Source: Pirellulales bacterium
GTDB taxonomy: Bacteria > Planctomycetota > Planctomycetia > Pirellulales > Lacipirellulaceae
Direction of reading: 5' to 3'
Length of the DNA stretch: 36,435 nucleotides
Assembly (NCBI GenBank): GCA_028279215.1
Contig: JANQOF010000047.1
Span: 1-36,435 of the forward strand
Of the stretch, positions 24,985 through 31,750 are shown piece after piece; within the stretch, counting starts at the first letter, position 1, and every line of letters starts with the position of its first letter. The notes under the pieces are model-generated. The model was given only the letters and a program-made list of their open reading frames with translations. It made no database searches and had not been told where the DNA came from. The position numbers were made by a program, and so were the translations under genes.

Positions 24985-25497
24985 ATGTTCCTGCTTGCGG
25001 CCCATCCGATTGTTCACGTCAACGCTCTGCTGAACACAACGGCAACCATGCTGTTGATTGCAGGCTTCGTTTTCATCAAGCGGCGGAACGAATCGGCCCA
25101 CAAATGGGCGATGCTGCTGGCCCTGGCTACTTCGACTCTGTTCTTGGCATGCTACCTCTATTATCATCTGGTGGAACGGCTACAAACGCCGTTTGCTGGC
25201 GAAGGACTGATTTGGTACGTCTACATCGCCATCCTAATCTCGCACGTTCTATTGGCAATGACCGTACCACCGCTCGCCCTGATAACCATCTTGTTCGGCC
25301 TGCGCGCCCATGGCGACTGGATGCCCTCGCGGCTTTTACAGGCTTCGGACGACGAGCGGCTGGAGTTTACCCGCCGATACCGAGCAAAACACCGTGCGTG
25401 GGCGCGAGTGACTTTTCCAATCTGGCTTTACGTGTCGATCACGGGTGTATTGGTGTACTTGATGCTCTATCACCTGTGGCCGCCGATCGAGTCATGA
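24985..25497 (+). CDS. DUF420 membrane protein (YozB-like, oxidase-associated)
   Basis: A 170-residue protein with four or five membrane helices. It begins directly with FLLAAHPIVHVNALLNTTA, has HKWAMLLAL and a RHRAWARVTFPIWLYVSITGV block split by charged residues, and ends LYHLWPP. Several conserved His residues at helix ends are typical of DUF420 (YozB/CtaM-like) proteins, which are frequently encoded with haem A-dependent cytochrome oxidases and are thought to aid their assembly; Staphylococcus CtaM is a characterised relative. The ATG lies one base after the stop of the permease gene. It is the last gene of the cluster here; 580 bp without a recognisable gene follow, and no oxidase subunit gene is present in the window. 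Confidence 0.85.
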   Translation: MFLLAAHPIVHVNALLNTTATMLLIAGFVFIKRRNESAHKWAMLLALATSTLFLACYLYYHLVERLQTPFAGEGLIWYVYIAILISHVLLAMTVPPLALITILFGLRAHGDWMPSRLLQASDDERLEFTRRYRAKHRAWARVTFPIWLYVSITGVLVYLMLYHLWPPIES

Positions 25498-26078
25498 CCG
25501 TCCGGCACAAGCAACCGTTTAGTTAAGTGGACTGTCTATCAGCTTGCACTTGTGCGTCGTTGCGGTACCACCTGGGCGGACGGGTTGCGAACGAATCGCC
25601 AGTTGCAATCGTATCTAGTTTGTTTTGAGGAAGACTTCCGCTTGCCAACAGTGCCTGGAACAGAACCACCTACGACAATATGAGCGCCATATTTTCCAAT
25701 GAGTGGCTCGGCGCGGTATCGGTGCCATTCCATTCGGCTCACGGGGCGCACAGGTGTTGGATGCACCGTGATGCCCACGAACACGCCTGGTTGGAGTTGG
25801 TAGAGCACTTACCCGAATGGTTCTCACATTGCCGCCGCGCTGGTAGGCAGTTTTCCCCGATCCCGCCGCCACTTTCGCTTTAGTGGCCAACCAACCGATC
25901 TGCGAGACGGACTCGATACGCCCACGACCCACTACGGGTTCAGCATGCAAGCTCCGGTTGGTACTACGGAGCCATCGACCGTGGTTCTCGAGACTGGTGG
26001 CGTCGCCGGCCTGCTAGCGCTCCGCGGTTGTCGCGCGGCTCTAACGTTGCGTTGCGCTCCAGCGTACAATCGTTGTGT
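25498..26078. other. 580-bp region without a recognisable gene
   Basis: Several small open frames occur on both strands (for example 67 codons from 25680 on plus and about 110 codons on minus), but none shows a signal peptide, known motif or ribosome site, and they overlap one another. A TACAAT hexamer at 26065-26070 lies only eight bases before the cobA-hemD ATG; if used it would give a nearly leaderless message. A GGTAGAGCAC string at 25799-25808 resembles a tRNA D arm, but no other tRNA part is present. The stretch may hold decayed coding DNA. Confidence 0.4.
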
Positions 26079-27593
26079 ATGGAGAACGCGATTGGCAAAG
26101 TCTATCTGGTTGGCGCAGGGCCGGGCGACCCCCGGCTGCTGACATTGCGCGGCCAGCAGTGTCTGGCCCAAGCCGATGTGGTGCTGTACGACTACCTGGC
26201 GAGCGTTGAACTGTTGCGACATGCACCCGCTGGAGCCGAGTTGGTTTGCCTCGGACGCCATGGCACTGGGCGGTTGATGTCGCAGGCGGAAGTTAGCCAG
26301 TTGATGGTCGATTACGCTTTGGTCGGCAAGACGGTCGTACGACTCAAAGGTGGTGACCCAGGCATCTTCGGCCGCCTTGCAGAAGAAGCAGCCGCACTGA
26401 CGGAGGCCAAAGTGCCTTTCGAGGTCGTCGCCGGCGTGACGACGGCGGTGGCGGCCGGCGCCTACGCGGGCATCACGATTACCGATCGCGAGCATGCTTC
26501 TTGCGTGGCATTCATTACAGGACGGGAGCGAGCGGGTAAGAACAGTGGCGATTCGCTCGACTATGCCGCGCTCGCCAGATTCCCCGGCACGCTCGTATTT
26601 TACATGGGCGTGACGACCGCACCGGAGTGGTCGCAAGCTTTGCTTGCCAATGGCAAGCCACCTGAGACGCCGGTGGCGATCGTGCGGCATTGTTCGCTGC
26701 CCACGCAAACAACGTGGACTTGCCGGCTCGACGAAGTGGCCGATCAACTCGCTCCCGGCGTGATTCGGCCGCCGGTTGTGGTGATTGTGGGCGACGTGGT
26801 TCGGGATCAAAGTCTTTCCGACTGGTTCACGCACCGTCCGCTGTTTGGGCAAACAGTGTTGGTTACCCGCCCGGCGCACCAATCCGACGCGATGGCAGAG
26901 CGGCTGCTGAAGTTGGGGGCGTGCGTGCTATACCAACCGGCCATCGAAATCGCTCCGCCTGACGATTGGACGCACGTCGACCGCGCGATCGACAAGCTTG
27001 GAGACTTCGACTGGCTTGTGTTCTCCAGCCGCAACGGCGTGAAGTATTTCTTGAATCGCTTGAGAGAGTCCGGACGCGATTGGCGCGCGCTGGCGGGCAT
27101 AACACTCGCCGCCATTGGTGCGGCGACCGCCGATGCCCTCGCCAGCCGCGACCTGAAGGTCGATGTTCACCCCGAAGAGTACCGGGCCGAAGCGCTTGCC
27201 GAGGCGCTCGCGCCAGTCGCCAAAGGCAAGCGATTCCTTTTGCTCCGTGCGAGCCGCGGCCGCGAGGTGCTTGCCGAGTCGCTAGCCGCAGCGGGCGGAG
27301 AAGTTGAGCAGGTAGTCGTCTACGCCAGTCGCGACGTCGCCACGCCCGACAAAGCAATTGCCGAGGCCATGGACGCGGGTCGCATCGATTGGGTCACCGC
27401 CACCAGTTCGTCGACCGCCCGCTCGCTGGTCAACCTATTTGGTGAGTCGGTCAAAAACACTAAGCTGGTCGCCATTAGCCCATTGACTGGTGGGGTGCTT
27501 ACTGAGCTTGGTTATCCTCCGGCGGCGGTGCCGGAGGAGTATACGGGGGATGGGGTTGTTGAGGCGATTTTGGGGGCGGGGCGGTCACGGTGA
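26079..27593 (+). CDS. Uroporphyrinogen-III C-methyltransferase / uroporphyrinogen-III synthase fusion
   Basis: Start set at the ATG at 26079 (MENAIGKVYLVGAGPGDPRL); 504 residues. The N-terminal ~240 residues are a SUMT/CobA methyltransferase with the SAM-binding VGAGPGDPRLLTLRG, YDYLAS, VRLKGGDPGIFGR and GVTTAVAAGAYAGI segments. The C-terminal half (about 265-500) is a HemD-type synthase, with VLVTRPAHQSDAMAE at its start, a VFSSRNGVKYFL strand and a late TATSSSTARSLVNLF block. HemD closes hydroxymethylbilane to uroporphyrinogen III; CobA methylates it to precorrin-2 for sirohaem or cobalamin. The fusion is well known in many bacteria. It follows the haem A/oxidase cluster, and overlaps the next gene by GTGA. 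Both activities look intact. Confidence 0.95.
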   Translation: MENAIGKVYLVGAGPGDPRLLTLRGQQCLAQADVVLYDYLASVELLRHAPAGAELVCLGRHGTGRLMSQAEVSQLMVDYALVGKTVVRLKGGDPGIFGRLAEEAAALTEAKVPFEVVAGVTTAVAAGAYAGITITDREHASCVAFITGRERAGKNSGDSLDYAALARFPGTLVFYMGVTTAPEWSQALLANGKPPETPVAIVRHCSLPTQTTWTCRLDEVADQLAPGVIRPPVVVIVGDVVRDQSLSDWFTHRPLFGQTVLVTRPAHQSDAMAERLLKLGACVLYQPAIEIAPPDDWTHVDRAIDKLGDFDWLVFSSRNGVKYFLNRLRESGRDWRALAGITLAAIGAATADALASRDLKVDVHPEEYRAEALAEALAPVAKGKRFLLLRASRGREVLAESLAAAGGEVEQVVVYASRDVATPDKAIAEAMDAGRIDWVTATSSSTARSLVNLFGESVKNTKLVAISPLTGGVLTELGYPPAAVPEEYTGDGVVEAILGAGRSR

Positions 27594-28021
27594 GCAAGAC
27601 CAATCCATACGTCGCGTCTCGCGCCGAGCCCTCGGAACTCCATGGGCAAACGGTGTCATCGTCAACTCGCTTCACTGTTGTGCTTGCGAGCACGGTAGTC
27701 GCATGTGTCGTTGCGTACCTAATTGGGTACCACGTTGCGGTTCGTATGGATTCTATTGCTCCAGCGTTGTTCGCCATCGGGTTGACGCCAGCTGCTGGGG
27801 CGTTCGTTGGCGGGGTCGGCGACCCGCGACAGTTGCTCAAGATCGCAGCGTACGGCATAGTAGCGTGGTTGCTCGCGTACGCGTTTCGGCCCGCGGTCGC
27901 CCGAGCAACACTTACTGACACACCAGACTTGGACGCTCAATGGATCGCATTCGCGTTTATCCCCGCTTCAGTCTTGGCGGTAATCGGTGCTGGTTTTGCG
28001 TGCCGAACAAGATGGCGGTAG
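27590..28021 (+). CDS. Small polytopic membrane protein, unknown function
   Basis: A 143-residue protein starting at the GTG of a GTGA overlap with the cobA-hemD stop, which argues that it is real and translationally coupled. The N terminus is hydrophilic (SKTNPYVASRAEP, a pattern I associate with small planctomycete membrane proteins), followed by four hydrophobic segments at about 27-47, 56-76, 84-99 and 117-137 and a basic end (CRTRWR). No motif tied to a function is visible. Coupling to cobA-hemD may be positional only. Confidence 0.6.
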   Translation: MSKTNPYVASRAEPSELHGQTVSSSTRFTVVLASTVVACVVAYLIGYHVAVRMDSIAPALFAIGLTPAAGAFVGGVGDPRQLLKIAAYGIVAWLLAYAFRPAVARATLTDTPDLDAQWIAFAFIPASVLAVIGAGFACRTRWR

Positions 28022-28323
28022 CTCAGATAGTCGGTCGGAACAGACGTAGCCACCGAATAAGGTCTGTTTGGTCGATTGTTCGCGCTTCGCAACTCGCCAC
28101 TCGCTCAGCTGCGCTTCGCGGCTATCATTTCTTGCTCTGTCAAACTCTGCCGCCGTTAGCACTTCTTCGGCTCGGCGAAGGTCTGACGCGTAACGTCATA
28201 CGTTTGCAGTCGTTAGCGTCGTCGGTCGATTTTCTTAGTAGCAAGTTGTAACAGCCCGCGTGGTCCGCCGTACGAGTGATGTGCCGGCCTGCTGCGCGGA
28301 ATTACCCGCACCACCGGCCTGCC
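28022..28323. other. 300-bp non-coding region with short CTTCG-rich repeats
   Basis: No frame here is convincing. GCGCTTCGC occurs twice within about 35 bp (near 28081 and 28113), and CCGGCCTGC occurs twice (near 28282 and 28315), the second just upstream of the RHH gene start. The composition differs from the flanking genes and suggests either a degraded insertion or an upstream control region for the small DNA-binding protein. Confidence 0.35.
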
Positions 28324-28572
28324 ATGAATGAACCGTTACGTTTTCCGTCGCGCAAGGTTCGTGCGACGTTGTACTTGCCACCGGAGCTTCTCGACGAGGC
28401 TCGCGACGCCGCCTACCACTTGGCTGGGCACCCGGCCCACATGACGCTCACCAAATTGGCTGAGGAGGCGTTTCGTCGCGAGTTGGAGCGATTGAAGGAG
28501 CTGTACCACGATGGCAAGTCGTTTCCTCACCGCAAAGAGGACTTGAAAGGAGGCCGTCCCATTGCCGCATGA
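28324..28572 (+). CDS. Small ribbon-helix-helix DNA-binding protein
   Basis: Start at the ATG at 28324 gives 82 residues. VRATLYLPPELLDEARDAAY (12-31) is a short beta strand followed by a helix, and MTLTKLAEEAFRRELERL (40-57) is a second helix, the ribbon-helix-helix pattern in which paired strands enter the DNA major groove. The tail SFPHRKEDLKGGRPI (66-80) resembles the end of RHH centromere-binding (ParB-type) proteins of plasmids and mobile elements. No ParA ATPase, toxin or transposase is adjacent, so its job here is unclear: an orphan transcription factor, or a relic of a mobile element. It is directly downstream of the repeat-bearing non-coding region and upstream of another small frame. 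Confidence 0.65.
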   Translation: MNEPLRFPSRKVRATLYLPPELLDEARDAAYHLAGHPAHMTLTKLAEEAFRRELERLKELYHDGKSFPHRKEDLKGGRPIAA

Positions 28573-28584
28573 AAGTTACAAGCC

Positions 28585-28803
28585 ATGCGATCGGTCGAAT
28601 CCAAGTCGAATATCCTTCCCTTCCCCACTCGCCTCCCTGAGCGCACGTCATGCCCTACCACTGCCGATGTGGGACCGCTACGACGTGTCGAGTTGCACCA
28701 AGTAGAACACGACGAAGTCCGTTCGCTTCGCGAACGACTGCTGCAATTGATTCTCGACAACGAGCGGGAGCGAAAGTTCTCTCGGTTTCGGTTGGTGAAT
28801 TAG
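28585..28803 (+). CDS. Small hypothetical protein (72 residues)
   Basis: This frame starts 12 bases after the RHH gene stop on the same strand. It encodes 72 residues with no known motif; the C-terminal half (HDEVRSLRERLLQLILDNER) is a strongly amphipathic, charged helix that could form a coiled coil. There is no clear ribosome site. The close spacing after the RHH gene makes co-expression plausible, but the call rests on context and helix pattern only. Confidence 0.35.
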   Translation: MRSVESKSNILPFPTRLPERTSCPTTADVGPLRRVELHQVEHDEVRSLRERLLQLILDNERERKFSRFRLVN

Positions 28804-28827
28804 GGTCCGTGTCCATTGAAGGAGTGC

Positions 28828-28880
28828 CCCTCCCCGTTGAGGGGAGGGATCATCGAAGTGGCCTCCCCGTCGAGGGGCGG
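28828..28880. repeat. Two tandem C/G-tract hairpins (REP-like)
   Basis: CCCTCCCC, loop GTTGA, GGGGAGGG (28828-28848) is a perfect 8-bp hairpin. Thirteen bases on, a degenerate copy at 28862-28880 reads CCTCCCC, GTCGA, GGGGCGG, with one internal mismatch. The near-identical loops indicate two copies of one element. Together they lie just before the protease start at 28894 and could be a dispersed genomic repeat or an mRNA leader structure. Confidence 0.6.
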
Positions 28881-28893
28881 CAAACGGTGTCTC

Positions 28894-29976
28894 ATGCGAT
28901 TTGTCATCTTTCTATCCATCGTCACCGCGGCGCCGGTTGCCGGCGCGCAGATGCTGGGCGGGCTGTCGTATGCGGCACCGCACCCAGCCGTCGTGCGCGT
29001 GGTGGTGCCCGAGGCTGATGGCACCGCGTACGGTAGCGGTACGTTGATCGACGTCCGCGACGAGTATGGTTTGGTGCTCACCAACTGGCACGTGGTGCGC
29101 AATGCCACTGGGCCAATCGAGGTCAACTTCCCATCGGGTTTTGCATCGCAAGCGCGGTCGCTGAAGGTCGATTCGGAATGGGACCTGGCGGCGCTGGTGA
29201 TTTGGCGCCCTCCGTGCGAACCGGTGCGAATGGCTTCGCGGCCACCGCGCCCGGGCGATCCGCTCACGATTTGCGGCTACGGAGCGGGCAACTACCGAGC
29301 TGTGACTGGGCGCTGCACGCGGTTCTATGCGCCGCGGATGGAGCTGCCGCAGGAGCTGGTGGAACTCGACGTCGAAGCCCGCCAGGGAGATTCGGGCGGG
29401 CCGATCTTCAACGAGCGGGGTGAACTGGCCGGCGTGTTGTTTGGAGCAGGGCAGGGCACCACGCTTGGCAGCTTCGAAGGCAGAGTAAAGACATTTCTCG
29501 CCTCGCTGGCGCCCAACATCGGCGGGCACGACGGCGCGCCGCAAATCGCACGGCGACAAACGTGCCCGACATGCCAGAACTGTCCGCAGTGCCGCCCAGA
29601 GATGGTGTGCGAGAACGGAGTTTGCCGTTCGCGCGGCGACTTGGGCGACGTTTGCTTCGGCTGCGACAAGGTAGCCGAACACAACCGACAGCGCGCGAAA
29701 CCTTCGACCAACGTATCTGCGCCCGACGACGACTGGCCCAAGTTCGACGCCGACCGGGCGACCGTGACTTGGAGTACGGGCAAGCCGGACGACGAACGAT
29801 CGAGCGGTGAATCCTGGCCACGCTTCGAAGGTGACACGCAGGAAGACGCGAGTCCCAATCCGCCACCTAGCGGGCGCCCGCTGGTTTCGAGCTCGATGTT
29901 CGATACCATCAAGAACGCGCTGGCCATTGTGGGGATCGTGGCCATCGCACTGCAGATTGTTCGGTTAGCGGGATGA
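28894..29976 (+). CDS. Secreted trypsin-like serine protease with Cys-rich segment and C-terminal anchor
   Basis: Start set at the ATG at 28894, which directly precedes a signal peptide (MRFVIFLSIVTAAPVAGA); a longer in-frame reading would translate the hairpin repeats. The 360-residue protein has a trypsin-fold domain (about 28-210) with the triad His66 in LTNWHVV, Asp97 in SEWDLAAL and Ser167 in RQGDSGGP. A Cys-rich block at 224-257 has eight cysteines (224, 227, 230, 233, 239, 244, 254, 257) in C-x2-C spacing, suggesting disulfides or metal binding. A Pro/Ser/Asp-rich linker and a hydrophobic C-terminal helix (about 332-356) follow, so the protein is probably held in the membrane by its tail. 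There is no PDZ domain, unlike the HtrA-type gene at 5273. Its 3' end overlaps coaD by 12 bases. Confidence 0.82.
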   Translation: MRFVIFLSIVTAAPVAGAQMLGGLSYAAPHPAVVRVVVPEADGTAYGSGTLIDVRDEYGLVLTNWHVVRNATGPIEVNFPSGFASQARSLKVDSEWDLAALVIWRPPCEPVRMASRPPRPGDPLTICGYGAGNYRAVTGRCTRFYAPRMELPQELVELDVEARQGDSGGPIFNERGELAGVLFGAGQGTTLGSFEGRVKTFLASLAPNIGGHDGAPQIARRQTCPTCQNCPQCRPEMVCENGVCRSRGDLGDVCFGCDKVAEHNRQRAKPSTNVSAPDDDWPKFDADRATVTWSTGKPDDERSSGESWPRFEGDTQEDASPNPPPSGRPLVSSSMFDTIKNALAIVGIVAIALQIVRLAG

Positions 29977-30471
29977 CGCTTGACTTGGCGCCAGCTTCGC
30001 CCGAATGTCGGGTATGATCTCCCGGGGCACGAAACGCGCAAGTTCGTCGTCGCCAGCAAGTGGCGTGATCTGCTTGATGAGCGTGCTGGAGACGTGCGTA
30101 AATTCTTCGTCGGCCATCAAGAACACGGTCTCGATTTCCGGGTCGAGCTTGCGATTGGCGAGCGTCATGGTGAACTCGGCCTCGATGTCCGAGAGCGAAC
30201 GAACACCGCGGACGATGACGCGTGCGTCGCAATCACGAACAAACTTCACCGCCAGCCCGTGGAACTGCTTTACGACGACGTTAGGCAACTCGGCGGTGGC
30301 TCGCTCGATGAGTTGGACGCGCTCGTCGGCCGTAAAGAGCGATTGCTTATCGATATTGATGCCGATGCCAACAATCAACTCGTCGACCAGCCGGCAACTC
30401 CGCTCGATCACATTCAGGTGACCCAAGGTTACGGGATCGAACGAACCGGTGTACACCGCGCGGCGTGACAT
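29965..30471 (-). CDS. coaD: Phosphopantetheine adenylyltransferase
   Basis: CoaD adenylates 4'-phosphopantetheine with ATP to dephospho-CoA, the penultimate step of coenzyme A synthesis. The 168-residue length is standard. YTGSFDPVTLGHLNVIERS (7-25) contains the nucleotidyltransferase T-x-G-H signature (15-18), RGVRSLSDIEAEF carries the conserved Arg and Asp contacts, and EFTHVSSTLIKQI holds the second (ISSTx-R/K) signature. All catalytic elements are intact. It is convergent with, and overlaps by 12 bases, the trypsin-like protease gene, and lies 58 bp downstream of the class V aminotransferase gene on the same strand. Confidence 0.97.
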   Translation of the reverse strand: MSRRAVYTGSFDPVTLGHLNVIERSCRLVDELIVGIGINIDKQSLFTADERVQLIERATAELPNVVVKQFHGLAVKFVRDCDARVIVRGVRSLSDIEAEFTMTLANRKLDPEIETVFLMADEEFTHVSSTLIKQITPLAGDDELARFVPREIIPDIRAKLAPSQASSR

Positions 30472-30529
30472 AGTTCTTGGGCAGCTGACTAGAGGTTTGG
30501 GAATGAAGTAGCGCTTAGACGGGAAGAGC

Positions 30530-31702
30530 TTACCGCAACTCGCGGATCATTGCGACTAGTCGTTCCAAATCTTCCAGCGAATTGTAGGCGTGCGGGCTGA
30601 TCCGCAGTTTCCCGGAACGGCAACTCAGCACGATGTTCTGGGCAATGCACCGTTTGCGGAACTCCATTGGATCGTGTCCAGGAATTTCGAAGCAGACGAT
30701 GCCCGATCGCTGTGCGCCGTCGCGGTGCTGCATGTCGCGGTTGGTGAGAATATTCGCTCCGGCACTGGCTAACCGCTCGCAAGCTAAATCTGTATATTCC
30801 AGCACCTGCTTGGCGATGTTGGCCATGCCGACGCTGTTGAGCAGGTGGAGGCTTTGGCCCATGGCCAGCGTGCCCATCATATTCCAACCGCCGCCGGCAA
30901 ACCGAGCCGCGGACGGCTTAAAGGTCAGATCGAAGTTCGTATAGTCGAATGGTTTGGCGACGCTATTCCAGCCAATGGTGGTAGGGCGGAGTTTATCGAG
31001 GTGCTCGGCACGTACATAGGCAAAGCCGATTCCCTCGGGGCCCAGCAGCCACTTCTGGCCGCCGGTCTCCAGGAAGTCGACGGGCGAGTTCGTCACGTCG
31101 ATCGGAAACACACCGACACCCTGAATCGCGTCGACATTCAACAGCGCTCCGGCTGCGTGAGCAATTTCGCCGATCCGGTCGAGGTCGGCTCGGTAGCCGG
31201 TTTGGTAGCCGACCCAACTCACACTCACCAGTCGGGTGCGACGGTCGCACGCCGCGGTCAGTTCGTCGAAATTGATTGCGCCGTTATCGGTGGCGATCAG
31301 ACGGCACTCGACGCCGCGCGACTCTAAGTGGAGCCACGGGTACACATTGGTGGGAAACTCGTCGGCAAGGGTGACCACGTTGTCACCTTCGCGCCAGTCG
31401 AGTCCTTCGGATACCTGACTCACGCCTGCGCTGGTATTGGGAACAAAGGTGATTTCCTCGGTTCGAGCCCCAATCATCTGGGCCGCCTCGGCTCGGGCCG
31501 TTTCGGCCTCGCGGAGCCAATCTAGCCAGCCAATGTTGCCTACCTCGGCCGATTGGGCGGCAAAGTCGCGAATGCGCTGGGCCGTGGCCCGTGGCAAAGG
31601 GGCGAGCGCGGCGTGGTCGAAGTAGGCCATCGAGGCACTGGCTGCCATCTGGTCGCGGAGCAACTGGAGGGGATCGGTTGTAACGGTTGGCGCGTCGGTC
31701 AT
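30530..31702 (-). CDS. Class V aminotransferase-fold PLP enzyme (cysteine desulfurase/epimerase-like)
   Basis: A 390-residue cytoplasmic PLP enzyme. YFDHAALAPLP (27-37) is the family opening, FVPNTSAGVSQ (86-96) the phosphate-binding region, LNVDAIQGVG (188-197) holds Asp191 that contacts the pyridine nitrogen and Gln194, and TGGQKWLLGPEG (213-224) holds the Schiff-base Lys217. The C-terminal part lacks the conserved Cys loop of true IscS/SufS enzymes as far as I can see, so isopenicillin-N-epimerase-like or cysteine-lyase-like chemistry is as likely as desulfuration. It is upstream of coaD on the same strand and diverges from the PCMT gene across about 50 bp. The substrate is unknown. Confidence 0.88.
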   Translation of the reverse strand: MTDAPTVTTDPLQLLRDQMAASASMAYFDHAALAPLPRATAQRIRDFAAQSAEVGNIGWLDWLREAETARAEAAQMIGARTEEITFVPNTSAGVSQVSEGLDWREGDNVVTLADEFPTNVYPWLHLESRGVECRLIATDNGAINFDELTAACDRRTRLVSVSWVGYQTGYRADLDRIGEIAHAAGALLNVDAIQGVGVFPIDVTNSPVDFLETGGQKWLLGPEGIGFAYVRAEHLDKLRPTTIGWNSVAKPFDYTNFDLTFKPSAARFAGGGWNMMGTLAMGQSLHLLNSVGMANIAKQVLEYTDLACERLASAGANILTNRDMQHRDGAQRSGIVCFEIPGHDPMEFRKRCIAQNIVLSCRSGKLRISPHAYNSLEDLERLVAMIRELR

Positions 31703-31750
31703 GAGTGCTCGCTAGGCGTTTGGCTTATGGTATGCTGGGATTGTAGGCAA

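Noticed and set aside
25799-25808. tRNA-like D-arm string GGTAGAGCAC
   Set aside because: No matching acceptor stem, anticodon arm or GTTCGA-type T arm follows within tRNA distance on either strand.
25932-26882. Long minus-strand frame (about 316 codons) opposite cobA-hemD
   Set aside because: It is antisense to an unmistakable conserved gene, has no motif or signal, and reads as the mirror frame of GC-rich codon use.
28022-28323. Insertion-sequence remnant
   Set aside because: There are short repeats but no terminal inverted repeats, target duplication or transposase fragment that I can recognise.
28816-28893. N-terminal extension of the trypsin-like protease from a TTG at 28816
   Set aside because: It would translate the C/G hairpin repeats and place 26 hydrophilic residues before a well-formed signal peptide that begins at the ATG at 28894.
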